A DNA stretch of 64,000 nucleotides from Sthenelais limicola. Lineage: Eukaryota > Annelida > Polychaeta > Phyllodocida > Sigalionidae. The DNA lies in assembly GCA_942159475.1 (NCBI GenBank), contig OW804094.1, positions 133,038,755 to 133,102,754 of the forward strand, written 5' to 3'. Positions 13,788-25,321 of the stretch are shown one piece after another. The notes beneath the pieces are model-generated. The model did not search any database and was not told the origin of the DNA. It saw nothing but the letters and a program-made list of their open reading frames with translations. Both the position numbers and the translations under genes were made by a program. The stretch's first letter is position 1. Each line of letters opens with the position of its first letter.

Positions 13788-14233
13788 TGACTGCACTTCA
13801 TCGTGTTATGAATTCACTGTGTGTTGGCCATCTTTTCATGAAGAATTATCATTGATCAAAGCCATTCTTGTAGAAGTTCTATTTCACCGCACGGGTGTTC
13901 TGTTAACCATTGACCATTGGTTACGCATGCATCAAGATGTCACTGCGATATAAGTAACGGAAAGTATTATCAACCGCAATTCATCATTTTAGCTTTTCCT
14001 AGTATGGAACGTCACTATCACCTCATCATTCCACGTATTATCTTTTCTATTTCGCCGAATCATATGGATGCTTGTAAAATAAGGGTGACCATTTCAAATG
14101 TCTATATAAATAAGCAGTACCTCTAGGCCCCTAAATGGTTGTCAAGCCTAATTCTAACGTTTAGATAGCCAGCTTATACTAAGTTCGGTTGGGTATAGTT
14201 TATTAGTACAAAAACTTGATGATAAGTATCCTC

Positions 14234-14298
14234 AATAAATACTCGTTAGAAAACCTGAATTGTTCAGAAGAGCTACCGATTTCCATTTTGTAAATAAA
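14234..14298 (+). terminator. REX1BD polyadenylation signals
   Basis: AATAAA hexamers occur at 14234-14239 and 14293-14298, about 450-510 nt past the REX1BD stop. The second lies only 41 nt before the opposing MTFR signal. Confidence 0.5.
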
Positions 14299-14339
14299 GA
14301 ATACAATCAAAACACAACAGAAGATGGTATTTCCATTCT

Positions 14340-14345
14340 TTTATT
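14340..14345 (-). terminator. MTFR polyadenylation signal
   Basis: TTTATT on plus reads AATAAA on minus, about 360 nt past the MTFR stop. It faces the REX1BD signals, so the two 3' ends abut or overlap. Confidence 0.5.
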
Positions 14346-14705
14346 TGTGATTGATTCTATGTACAGGTTATGGATATCAATTTTGTGGGTTGGTCAAACT
14401 TTTTATGATTTCTACCGTTGATCATGAACCAAATAGAATTAATAGCACCTGTTAATATCAGGCGACAAGAGATCATAAGGGCAACCCAGTAGAACTGCAT
14501 TAGCAGTGGGCGCTTCCCCTTTTCCATGTAATCATGTTCCATATACTTTGAAGATGGAATTAAAACTTCAATAATAATAGTCTTAAAGTAAAGGCAAACC
14601 GAAGTGTATGTGTGAATAATGTACATGTGTGAACTTATTTCAAGTAAAAGATATCAGTAAATATGTACAGAAATCAAGTTGCTTGTGTATCTTGGGGCTG
14701 TTTTG

Positions 14706-17700
14706 TCACGCATTGAGTTCACGAAGAGGAGCCATGTTTGATGATCTCAAGCTTTTTGGGCGATTGTTTTTTAGAAGATGCGGACCGGGCTGTAAAAGAG
14801 AACGAGTTAGGTAACAAAGGTAGCGTAATCCTTTAAATTAAACTAGAAAATAATTTGGGCAATCTTGAAAGAAAGTGAAGTAATCACAATATTGTACGAA
14901 GCAGGTACATGATAGACTAAGAGACAGATGGAAGAGAAAACTTACTTTAAATAAATAAATAATTGAAAAGTTAGGTCATTATTTTGAAAATCATCTGACA
15001 CGTAGATTCCTAAATAAACGTAACTTAACTGTAAAATTATAGTTTCCTTAATAGTTATAATCAAGAAATAAGCAACCACGAACATAAAATCAATTTTCAC
15101 CTGCTTTGTTCAAAACACTACCAAACATATTCACTGTAAGCAGAAGTTAACGTAAGTAAGTTATATTGTTTCTAGACAAGATAAAACCTTTAAGATTTTA
15201 AAAAGATTGTTAAACCTGGCCATATATAAGAAAACACCAAAGAGAAAGAGTGAAGGTGGAAATCACATAGAACAGGGATGTATTCGTATCATACCTCCCA
15301 CCATAGAAAGAGAGATTGATACATGAAAGATATGAAATTTGACAGTGCTACTTACGGGAGTGAGTCCTTCGCCTGAACCGTCTTTAGGAGACATAACCCT
15401 AGAAACCCTCCCGGTATTCTCTTTCTCACTGTCAGGGCTATACAATTTGTGATGTGCTGCGAATTTTCTCTTGAGTGCCTGTGCGATCATTGCAGCCGGA
15501 TCATTCGCGTTGCAGGGCTTGGGTTTCTCACGGATAGGCGTGCCACCTGGAGATCTGATGGAGAATTACAGACTAAGTAGAACGCATCTACACTGCTCCC
15601 ATCTTTTGGGAAGCAAATGCATAGCCATCGCAATAATATACCATATTTGATAGCTGATTTCTTATCATCTAATCAGTTAAAATTTATTAACTTTGAAATT
15701 ACACCTAATTGTAAAATATTAGTAATAATAATGATTATTTCAGCTACTTTGGACCTACCTGGCAACAGAACGCAATTTTACTTTTCCTATATTTTTCAAA
15801 ACTTCAGTCATATTCGGAGTCTTGGGAGTGTCCAAGCTTGGAGTCGAATTTCCCTTCTTGGCCTTGTTCTGTAATATTATATTCAGTGCGTTTAGATACT
15901 TTAGTACAGGTGAAACTGTCCACTGCGATCAAGACGTTCAAAAAGGTTAATTGAATAGTTTAGTTTTAAGTATGGAATTTTTAAGTTAATGAAAAATGAA
16001 CAGTATTTTAGTCATCTAATTGAATAATATGTTAATAAACAGTCGGGAAGGCCGACTGTAAAAGAAATGCAAAGAAACATAGGAAAACAGACTCAATCAC
16101 CTGAGATTCTCTCATCGACCATACAACCGAAATATTTTTTTTCCTTGATAAAGGGCTATTGAAGCCCGAAACGTTGGATCCCCAATAAAACAAACCTACA
16201 ACGAATACCCCCTTTCTGTCCTCATTGTTTTGGGTTTTTCACTCTATCTTGATTTCTTAAAATAAAAACAAATGTGGCAGGCTCACCAATGAAAATTTAA
16301 CAGCCTTACCTTTTTAATTATGTCCGATATTGATTGTACAGGTGTCATTGGGGGTGGTGGCGGCGGCGGCGGTGGTGGTGGTGGGGGTGGAGGCGCTCCA
16401 CAGGGGGGTGGTGGGGGCGGCGGTGGTCCAGGAGGACCGCCGGGAGCTGCAAGGGTAAGATGTACGCGTATAACTAGATAGTAGATCATTACGTAAACGT
16501 TGTATTAACATGCATTTTTTAACATTTCAATCTTGAACCTCGTTAACCTGTACAGAATGAATACATTAATATGTAACTTAATCCGCGTGTTCAATGGGGT
16601 TGCATACAGGCATATATTGATCATAAACAATCATCATAAACTATTATGTGGTAGGTGACAAGGATGACAAACTTAGTATTTAGATCTATAGGAGTGAAAG
16701 ACAAAACTGCATGTATAGTCTAAGAGAAATCTGACTCATCATATTTCTATCCAGCTAATATTAAGGGAACCTTTTTTTTACATACAACCTTAATGTATTT
16801 GTATTTGTCAACAAGTATATCATAATGTTACTGACTACAATCTACCACTTTATTACTATCATTAGGTTTGGCCCACCTGGAAGAGCTGCATTACAGAAGG
16901 TGATAGCAATATTTCCTGTAAATCAGGTCGAGGAAATAAGAAGTACTATACATAGTATTCACATGACGTCACCCCAGTCAGCGGCTATCCTCACTGGCAG
17001 CCATAATGTGTGGCAGCATAGATAGCGGGAGACACTAGATCGACAGGATTTCCCATTGCAAATGTTTGCTAATGGCAATTATACTTATTATTCCATCATG
17101 ACACACTACAAAATGAACATATAACCTATCAGCATACTTTATATAACATTCTCTAAAACTTTCGGAGGTGAAAACTGCATTTTTGAGGCTTGGAGCACTC
17201 ATGTCCAGCTAAAGTTGACCCACATTATGGCAAGCCGCGGCGAGCGCCGTGACGTCAGTGAATACTATGTATATATATCATCTGTGTTAAAGCTAGATCA
17301 GAACTCCTCTCCTAAGAGTAGAACTGCTTGGGGACACATTAGACACATGCCACGTAACGAGATGTTGAAAACAGGTTTTGCAAATTAATTGGAAGCTGCG
17401 AACGGATTAGAACATTAGAATAAGATTATCCTTATCACAGGGAGGGATATCAAATCAGGAAAGTCTTAAGAACGTTCTTGCTCTTGGGAAGGATTAAAGT
17501 TTCATTTTGTGGATAAAAGGAACATACATCCTAAGACGATATGGACCAAGACATGATTAATATCATAAATATAGAAGTCTCGGATTTAGATATATTATCT
17601 AAAATAGGAGATCTTAGGGAAAATCATAACACTATTACATTAATTAGCGTTAAATTATTATTCAATATCTAAATGGTCTACCCACCAGTTGTAAGATGTT

Positions 17701-19007
17701 GGGCTGGGTTGGATTGGGTTATTTGCTCTTGTGCAAGTAGAATGGTGGATATCTGTTGCTTTAATGTCAATAATTGTTCCTCTAGTTCAGAAATTCGCTG
17801 CAACGCTGCGGGATCTGCGCTTTGATTTTGAAAGCTGACATTCGGGGTGCTAGTGAACACGGGTGCTACAAAGCTGTTTGTGAGCGAGCTGGGTAAAACT
17901 TGGCTAGCCGACGTAGACTGAAGCTCCCCAGTTTCAAGAGTTTGGCCGTCACATAGGTTCACACACGGCTTTGTGGGTGATATGAAAGAAGCATTTGAAT
18001 CTGGGTCACATCGGATGATGCACTGGTTCCGATGACACTGTACTCTACAAAATGGGAAAAGGAAAAATGATTTAATCAACATTTTTGTTGTTAATATACT
18101 TAAATAAATTTAGAAATATAAATTTCATAAAAAATTATTCCATAGTGCATATACGTAGGGAATTTCTGTTCAGCTAGGATTACATATGTGTATTCACATT
18201 AGTCATTACACCGTTTACATTAATTTCAGGTAAATTAATTAAATATTGCAAAAATGCATGTATTTGGCTAGAATTATTCAATTTAACAGTTTTTCAAAAC
18301 TAGAAAGTCAATTAAAAAGTTAGTCGAGGCAGTTAAAAAAGTCTTCTTATAACCTCGTTCGAATGAATGGATCGCCGATATCATTTGCAAGCCATGCAAT
18401 ATCAGCTAAAGTAACTGGAGTCGGTATAAGCCAAATTGCATCTGTAATTGCTGTGTCGGTGACGTTTTGCGAAAGTTTCGTGTATCCGTCTATATCTCCT
18501 ATGAGTGATTTCTTCAAAAAAGGCAACACAGTGATACATTAATCAAAATAATACAGGCATATTAGCATTTAAACAGTGACTGTACTTGGTCTCAAGAAAC
18601 GCCCAATGGCAATGGCAAGGGAAATTATATCAACCGAAGTGCAGTACACAAAACTAACGTTTTTAGAACATTAAGTAAAAAAATTAGTTTGCTTACATGG
18701 AAATATATTCTTGGTGCCGGGGCCATAGGAATATGACTGGCCAAGTACCGTAGTAACGTTTTGTGCTTCCCTGTTCGGCATTTCTTGGAATTTTTTGTCG
18801 ATCGCTCCTTGGGTTGGGGGAAGTCTAACATCTGAAACAACATGTCATTAAAAAGGGTTATGAGTTCTAGCACTTGCCGTGACAGTCATGGGAATATAGT
18901 TAAATAGTTAAAAGGGTTGTTTTATGCATTTGGTGCGCGAGGAAAAAATAAATACCAATTAGAAATTAACAGGCCTCTTCACCTGACTTACCAAAAATCA
19001 AAATATA

Positions 19008-19056
<49 letters not shown>

Positions 19057-19276
19057 CTTATAGCACAGTAGGCGTCCAATTCCACGGTACCATGCATATG
19101 TTTATGTGATCTTTGGCTAGCCTGATGTGATGGGAGAAGCCACAACATGTGCCTGTGAGCCTGTGAGTGTGCACGAATATCAAGTGCAAAAAATGACAAA
19201 ATAAAATGTCCTACTTACTCTAGACACTTTCCGATAAGAAGTCATGTTTGCCACTGGCTTGAGCTCAATTCAAAAC
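14706..19276 (-). CDS. MTFR1: Mitochondrial fission regulator family protein, MTFR1/MTFR2/MTFR1L-like (8 coding exons, 402 aa)
   Basis: MTFR proteins act at mitochondria and promote fission. Coding exons (minus): 19245-19219, 18831-18697, 18511-18354, 18044-17686, 16446-16310, 15868-15759, 15554-15356 and 14789-14706; total 1209 nt, all phases consistent. The first coding exon extends to 19276 as 5'UTR with an in-frame TGA upstream of the ATG, which fixes the start (MTSYRKVSR). Family signatures: HIPMAPAPRIYF (near residue 45), PVTLADIAWLA (86-96), a leucine-rich heptad stretch AALQRISELEEQLLTLKQQI (near 200), a proline-rich tract (about 228-258), TPNMTEVLKN...KVKLRSVAR, DPAAMIAQALKRKFA and PGPHLLKN near the end. 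These align in order with human MTFR1. One invertebrate gene probably stands for all three vertebrate paralogues, so the exact symbol is uncertain. The exon 3 donor (GTTATA) is weak. Divergent from ARMC1. Confidence 0.9.
16147..16190 (+). repeat. Hammerhead-like hairpin tail, copy 2 (in an MTFR intron)
   Basis: TTGATAA, one A, a GGGC/GCCC stem (16153-16156 with 16164-16167), GAAAC at 16168-16172, then GTTGG and AATAAA at 16184-16189. It has the same order as the other copies, with two changes in the CTGANGA core. Confidence 0.6.
16947..17273. mobile_element. Foldback element with TGACGTCA in both arms (MITE-like, in an MTFR intron)
   Basis: The left end reads TATACATAGTATTCAC then TGACGTCAC (16947-16972, with one extra A between them). 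The reverse complement of the right end (17273 downward) reads the same 25 bases. A second pair, CCATAATGTG (near 17003) and its complement (near 17219), extends the foldback. The 327-bp interval has no coding capacity. A palindromic cAMP-response-type word sits in each arm. The superfamily is not determined. Confidence 0.65.
19009..19053. repeat. (TA)n microsatellite in MTFR intron 1
   Basis: About 45 bp of nearly pure TA dinucleotides lie between MTFR coding exons 1 and 2. Chance open frames through it (poly Tyr-Ile) are not coding. Confidence 0.9.
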
Positions 19277-19335
19277 CTGAAAAAATGATCATACTGTAAA
19301 ATATAAGTTATGGTTAAAAGTTAAGCCTATTCTAC

Positions 19336-19485
19336 CTAATGGATCCCGAGACAATTGTTCTAGTTACAATATGATCCTTCACATCGCTCATGACCCATTC
19401 AGTAATATTTGTAGTTGAATTATTTGTGGCTGGCAGTGCTGATTTTATTACATCCAAATTTAGTCTTTTCCTTAGTGACCTTAAT
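19336..19485 (-). other. Probable 5'UTR exon of MTFR
   Basis: A 150-nt minus-strand segment has a good acceptor (TTTTGTAG at its upstream edge) and a GTAGAA donor. It does not join in frame to the first coding exon, which has an in-frame TGA before its ATG, so it would be untranslated. A further upstream segment ends at a GTGAGT donor at 19886-19881. Inferred from splice signals only. Confidence 0.4.
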
Positions 19486-19886
19486 CTACAAAAAGGAAAA
19501 TGACTTATTATTCTTTAAGGTAAACGAAAATTTGGGCACCTTGGCTAAATATATAAATTATAACTTATAAGCTTATAATACCAGTGTCACACAAGAATGC
19601 CGACCTATTTGCGTGTCTGAAGAGGCCCTGGGCAGTTAAGATAACCTTTGATGAACTGAAACATGAAAGTGGGATGTGGCCTCTCTTTACTCCCCCAAAG
19701 TCATGTGTATTCAATTTTCAAGTTCACGCTAAAGCCAAGGAAGACTCTCCCGAAGACTCCGATTCTCGAGTTTCACTTTCAGACTCACTGACACGGGGTA
19801 TTATGGTCACGGTAGTAATAAGGAGACTAGGAAATCTTGGAATCAAAGAATATCTGGAAACCTCTGACTCCTACTAAATTACTCAC

Positions 19887-20143
19887 ATTCTGCATGTATT
19901 CCTCACAATCAAGATGAATAATCCTGAGCGAATCTAGCTCGTGTGAAACAACACGTTTAAATGTACCACCACAATCTCGCGACATTAACTTCCGGAATAC
20001 TCAACCAATAGAAGCATTTCTACTAGAATCCTTGTCCAATCAACGCGTCGCTTGCAAACGCGCACGGTTTTTAAAAGTGTACACAACACATGGCGAGACA
20101 TTAATCACAATACACAGAGAAATCCTCGTAAAAGATAGCCAAT
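19887..20143. promoter_or_regulatory. Divergent MTFR (-) / ARMC1 (+) promoter
   Basis: About 0.26 kb lies between the putative first MTFR exon donor and the first ARMC1 exon donor. It contains CCAAT boxes at 20005-20009 and 20036-20040 and an ETS-type ACTTCCGGAA at 19988-19997, a TATA-less bidirectional promoter grammar. A tiny four-codon uORF (MARH) starts at 20090 in the ARMC1 leader. Confidence 0.55.
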
Positions 20144-23100
20144 ATGTAAGTATCTGGATCATTTAACTACTTTTTAAAGTCTTACTTATTCATACACGAT
20201 CCTTTTTTCTCACAATCGGTTTTAAATCTATAAAATTTGTTGAATGTTTCTCCGGTTTTGCTCTGACTCTGACTGTCAGTGTCAGTGACACGCCAGGGCA
20301 GACAGACATAGATGATAATCTATGATAGTCATAGATTTCTATCTTTATAGTTCTGCTGTAGGGTCAGTAAACATTTTTAATCGGACTAGGCAGACACGTC
20401 TTCACAACCATTTGAACGATATTTTCATTTATTGGTTATGATCAAATGGTCATTTATGGTCAGCTGAAAATAATTGTAATTTGTAGAGTTAGCAGATTGG
20501 GGTTGGGTCAAAGCCAAGGCAAAGGTCATTTAAAATCCTGGCTTAAGCCAGGAGCTTTAAGGCTTAACTATATCTAGTCTTAAAGAGCGCATCTGTCCCA
20601 TTCTTGTTATTTTACTAGAAACAGTCTTACCAAAGCAAGAAACAGTGGGGAGTTTGTTGAAGCTCAACCTATAAATGGCTAAAACTAAATATAACTTATT
20701 ATTAATAATATTTGTACTAAATCATATTTAATCTTTGTACTGTACCGTACTTCTTTGGCAGTACGGAACCTAGTATCAGTTAATTGGAGAATGGTCCTCA
20801 AGTTCAACAAAATTCTTAATATAAATATAAAATCGTGGAGAGAGAAAGATAGAGAACATCGGCTGACATACTCGCTCCAGATTAATACAAGTTCAACAAA
20901 CAAAAAAACAAATTCAATGACCCTTTGACTTATAAGTGGCAGCTCAGAGTCATATACCGATAATAAATAAACGTAGGCTACTGAATTGAATTCAATCTTA
21001 ATACTCACATCTCATGGTTTCCTTTTTCTATTTCAGGAAGGACGGTGAAGTTCTGCCCAGCGTTGATGCCAGCCAGCTGGTAAAACTGAAGGAGATGGCT
21101 GCCAATCCAAAATTATCTTCCTCTCTTGTCCAGGTACCTCTATAAAATGTTGTTCACCATATTTTTTACCTAGGCGTTAGAAATTATCTTAAAACTGACC
21201 CAAGATTTTCACCTGCTTAAACATAATTATTGTATTCTTAGAGAGAAACCAACTCAAAGTTTAAAAAGCAAGTGTACATATTGGAGCATATATCTACAGT
21301 TCAACTGTGGTTCATAAGACGTTCTGTTTTGTTTTTTCAGGATGACACATGGCTGGGTTTGTTGGTGCTTCTTGTTGATGGAGACGACGAAGAACTTGTC
21401 AAGCTCACCTTACAGGTAAGTTTGACGTGTTGATCGTCTGAATGCCTAATATTTGTAATAGGATTTATATTCGATTCATAGTGTAGCTAATAGACTGGTA
21501 TTTATGCGCTATTTTTCAATTTTTTGGAAACCATGATTTCTTCTTCTTGCTTTGATATAAATTGAAATAATCTTACATACCCGTATTTTTTTCGCTTTAT
21601 CTTAACAAGCAAGTAAGATTTTACTCACTCTCTTTTCTATTTTTTTCTATTATTCTAGATATTAAAGTTATTAGCTACTCGTCAGGAGTACCGTCCAAGA
21701 ATGAAACATTTTATAGGAATGACGCAACAGTTAGAAGAAGTTTTAGACAAGTAAGTTTCTCTGATTATTCCTAATCCTTATTCTTGATGTATTCAATGTT
21801 AGATTTGTACAATCTCGGCACCTTAAATTCGACTATCCTAATATTTAACCTAGTACTCTATTATGTTTTCTACATAACACAGTGCCTTCAGCTGAAGAAG
21901 GCTAGTGTTTTGCCGAAACATGCAATGTACACAATACATAAAACTACTTAATAATTGATTTGGAATCTTGGTTTATTGAATTGAACTAGTCCAAATTATT
22001 ATCATTTTTATTACATTTTACTTTTCATTCATAGGTCTGGAGTAAAACCAGATATTCGGGAGTTAGCTGAGCAAATTCATCATATGCTGCAGCACCCAAA
22101 CGAGCCCCCATCTAATGTACCTCCCAAAGCTGACCAGAACCACGCCCCCTTGCATGATATCAAAGATCAAGTGAAAAATAGACCAAAGTAAGTATTGAGT
22201 CATTTAGGGTAAATAAAACTTCCCTAAATAATCACGTGAATTACAATCCCCAAACTTCTCACATTGAGAGATTTTTTTTCAAGGGAAAAAAATTACAAAT
22301 AATAATTATTTGAGGTTGAATTTAGTGGCGACCACCATTGATTGAATACTTTATTCAGTTTTGGCTCAGAGCCTCTCAGATCAGATAAGAATGACATGTT
22401 AGTGATTGGCCGCCTACTGCGCTAATGGCTTTCTTGACCCTGGAGTAGGCGTCCTAATGGGATTCTTAATTGACATTTTGCGGTTGGTGCGAGAGGCTTT
22501 CCCTTAGTTTTGAGGGACTCTCAACTCTTGAGTCTAGACTGTATTGCCCAAAACAGGTCTTCGACTTTCAGTGAAAGCCCTTTTGACAGAAATGGTTCAA
22601 CGCCCACGTTCGTATCAAGTAGATCTCCTTTTCTCTTTTCGGTAGTGTTTCCTAGCTCAATCAATAGTAATGTTTTCTTTTCTTTTCAGAGAAGGGACGA
22701 AAATAGGGCAAAGGGGGCGACGCAACAGCATGCGAGTCCGTCAATCCGGACTTGTAAAATCAGCAAAAACTGTACTATTACAAATCAAAGGAATGGTGAA
22801 CAAAGTTAGTATTTTTTCTCATTTGATGACTCAAATTAATATATGAAATGATTTTTCTACACTAGTTGTTCTTAGTTCACGAAAGTATCTATTGTGGATA
22901 GAATAAAAAATGTATATTTTTATCACAGGATGACTTAGATCTATGTCGCACTTTGCTGGTTAAAGTGAAAGGAGTAATCAGCATCACTTTTGACTTCAAG
23001 ACGAAACGGTCCATCCTTCGCTGTCGCAATGAATTAAAGCCTGAGGTAATTCCACACCAAACTTCTTGCATAACATTGTATATATATACGCATCTGACAT

Positions 23101-24141
23101 CAAGGTGTTACGTCACTAATTAACTAATTAAACATTGATATCTTCTAATTATGCTACTGAGATAGCAACACCACTATGTACGTCACATACCAAAGGGTTA
23201 GCCAACCTAATATTATGTAATCTTAGTGACTAAATGTGCTCACTGCTCATGTTTACTAAAAACATCTTCCCATTAACCATTAAATGGTGTACTTTCATCT
23301 ATTTTCATTTAGTAAGCATTATAATAAACAAGACTTCTTTGTCTACCCTGATGAAGGCTGACTGGGTCAGCTGAAACGTTGTTACTAAAGACAAATAAAA
23401 GAAAGTCACAAAAAACAACTCAAAGGTCTATTTATTTCAAGTTCCGAAGTCCATTGTCAACTAATGCCTAGTTCACCAGAAGTTGGTAGAAAATCAAACC
23501 GTTATAATACAATAGTTAACCGTTGTTAACCTGTATTTATAATATTTTCTCTCTTTCTTCTGTGAAGACTCTAGCCCTAGCCATATGTAAATCTATCACA
23601 ATGACTGCAGAACAAGTCGTCAAGGATGATAATGGTGAAGAGGTAATGCCATCCTTTGTAGTGTTTGCTTATGATTTTAACGTGCGAGAAAGATATTTAA
23701 TTACGTATCTCGAGTAACTTGACGTCATTAACATCATTGATCTTGAATGTCGACATTTAATATCCTCTAATACTAGGTTATCCAGACAAGACTAAAGTCA
23801 AATTTAACTACCTTTTTATTACATAACATCTGTATACCACTCTAAACAGTCACTAACATATTCACCTCTTTGTTGTATATAGCTATCTATTTATCTATTG
23901 TATCGGTTTACAATCAACCTATAACTATATTTATGATTTTCAGGTGTTTATTTCATTTGGACCTAAGGTGACAAATGCCAACAAGGAGAATCTAGACATG
24001 CCGGACTATCCTCCAGATGACAGTCCCATCAAAGGCGATAATAACATGGCACGGACGGGCGACGTACCCAAAGACTCACCCGCCGGGTGGGGCTTCATGA
24101 AATCCGTTGGCCAGTATTTGTCCAACTCATTTTATTGGTAG
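20144..24141 (+). CDS. ARMC1: ARMC1, armadillo repeat-containing protein 1 (9 exons, 307 aa)
   Basis: ARMC1 is a mitochondria-associated and cytosolic adaptor with a short armadillo-like part and an HMA-like fold. Exons: ..20145, 21037-21133, 21341-21415, 21659-21750, 22035-22187, 22690-22804, 22929-23045, 23568-23642 and 23944-24141; coding total 924 nt with matching phases. The 307 residues compare with 282 in human. The start codon is split: AT ends exon 1 (20144-20145) and G opens exon 2, giving MKDGEVLPSVDASQL. An in-frame TAA lies 15 nt upstream of that ATG. Matching family blocks: LKLLATRQEYRPRMK (helical repeat, about residue 60), KSAKTVLLQIKGM and LLVKVKGVISITFDF (HMA-like strands, about 165-205), MTAEQVVKDDNGEE, DMPDYPPDDSP and the C-terminal YLSNSFYW, which parallels human FLSRSFYW. 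No truncation is seen. It is divergent from MTFR, its likely functional partner. Confidence 0.92.
21892..21940 (+). repeat. Hammerhead-like hairpin tail, copy 3 (in ARMC1 intron 4)
   Basis: CTGAAGA at 21892-21898, one A, a GGC/GCC stem (21900-21902 with 21912-21914), GAAAC at 21915-21919, then an A-rich tail. Same order and strand as the other copies. Confidence 0.6.
22363..22539 (+). repeat. Dispersed foldback repeat, copy A (in ARMC1 intron 5)
   Basis: About 177 bp is shared at roughly 75% identity by eye with 36647-36831. It contains nested inverted segments: GCCTCTC (22371-22377) with GAGAGGC (22491-22497), and CGCCTACT (22411-22418) with AGTAGGCG (22444-22451). The loop word GCTAATGGCTTTC is conserved between copies. 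It has no coding capacity. Confidence 0.75.
23348..23399 (+). repeat. Hammerhead-like hairpin tail, copy 4 (in ARMC1 intron 7)
   Basis: This is the best copy. CTGATGA at 23348-23354, one A, a 7-bp stem GGCTGAC/GTCAGCT (23356-23362 with 23366-23372, one G-T pair), GAAAC at 23373-23377, then GTTG and AATAAA at 23394-23399. Confidence 0.65.
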
Positions 24142-24331
24142 CTATGCTGCAGGTGTGCAAAAGGTGCTTGAATGCTAAGAATGAGAATATATGAGTTGTG
24201 TGTTGTCTGACGCTATGTGAGTTTGTGTACTATTTGTCCTGAAAGTTGCATGCGTATTAATGCTATTGTATTGCCAGTTTCAAGAAGATTTTGAGAATTT
24301 TGGTTCAGATTTTGATATTAGGTTGAAGCTA

Positions 24332-25074
24332 TTAAAGAGATAAACCACAGTTCAACTGGGAAAAAAACTGAAAATAACATTTTGTTTAAACTTTGCCTCG
24401 TGAAAGAACAAGGTTATGTGAATTCAAAAAGCCAATAAAAACAATATGTCACCGGGTTAGTTTTCATTTTAGGGAGCCTCAAAATTTATGGTTGTTCACT
24501 ATAGAAGTCTATGAGAAAAGGACAATTTTTTCGTTTTTTCAGTATAAAAAAAAAATTGAAAATAACTTTCTCCTAAAAATCTCTATAAACATAGCTAACA
24601 TATTGCTTTACCCTTTCAAGCAATAAAAAATGGGGGTCACCGACCTTTTAAAAAAGTTATTCAACTGAATCTGCATGGCGGTGAGTTAAAAACAGGAATA
24701 TTGAAGATTTTCAATGCTAAATAATATATTTCAAAATATGTTGATACCCTGTTCTTTCATACATGAGGGCAAACATGTATAGTGGTTATGTTTAGAAGAC
24801 ATTTCAATTGAAAAATGTTATTTGTCTGTCTGAAATCTTGGAAAAACTGAGAAAATATCCATTTTTCCCACATACTTCAATACTAAACTTTGCTGGTCTC
24901 TAGAAAGAAAAAAAATATGCTGAGATCCATTTTTTTTTGCTTTTTGTTATCCTCCAACCATGTACTTTCTCAAGACAAAGTTTGAAAAAATTACTGTCAA
25001 TCCTTATTTTTCATGCATTAGTTCCTTTAACTCCCGCCTGCAGCAGTGCGGAGAACAGTGGTTTATCTCTTTAA
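24332..25074. mobile_element. TTAA-flanked MITE (piggyBac-like target site) in the probable ARMC1 3'UTR
   Basis: TTAA followed by AGAGATAAACCAC (24332-24348) is matched exactly, in reverse complement, by GTGGTTTATCTCT followed by TTAA (25058-25074). The similarity continues inward with GTTC. TTAA duplication at both ends is the piggyBac hallmark. The 743-bp interior is very AT-rich, contains no transposase and holds internal A/T runs, so it is non-autonomous. It lies between the ARMC1 stop and the first well-formed polyadenylation signal. Confidence 0.75.
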
Positions 25075-25321
25075 GCACATTTCACAAGGTTTATAGTTGA
25101 ACCAATATAATATTTCTCGAAAGAAAAATCATTCATGTTTAAGATGGTAATGGAACGTCTGGTGAAGTGTAGAATATCACAGTTCTTACATGTCGTCTCT
25201 TGAGGTAAAATGGTTTGCGTGTGTATTCTGGATATGGTATATATGATATATGTATTACCCAAGGTTTATTTTAGCGAATTCATGGATTGGTAACTTGGCG
25301 ATTGACTTTCATTTTCCCATT

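Noticed and set aside
19584..19877. 97-codon plus-strand frame opposite the MTFR 5' introns
   Set aside because: It has no ATG near the start, no splice partners and lies antisense within the MTFR leader; it may be chance.
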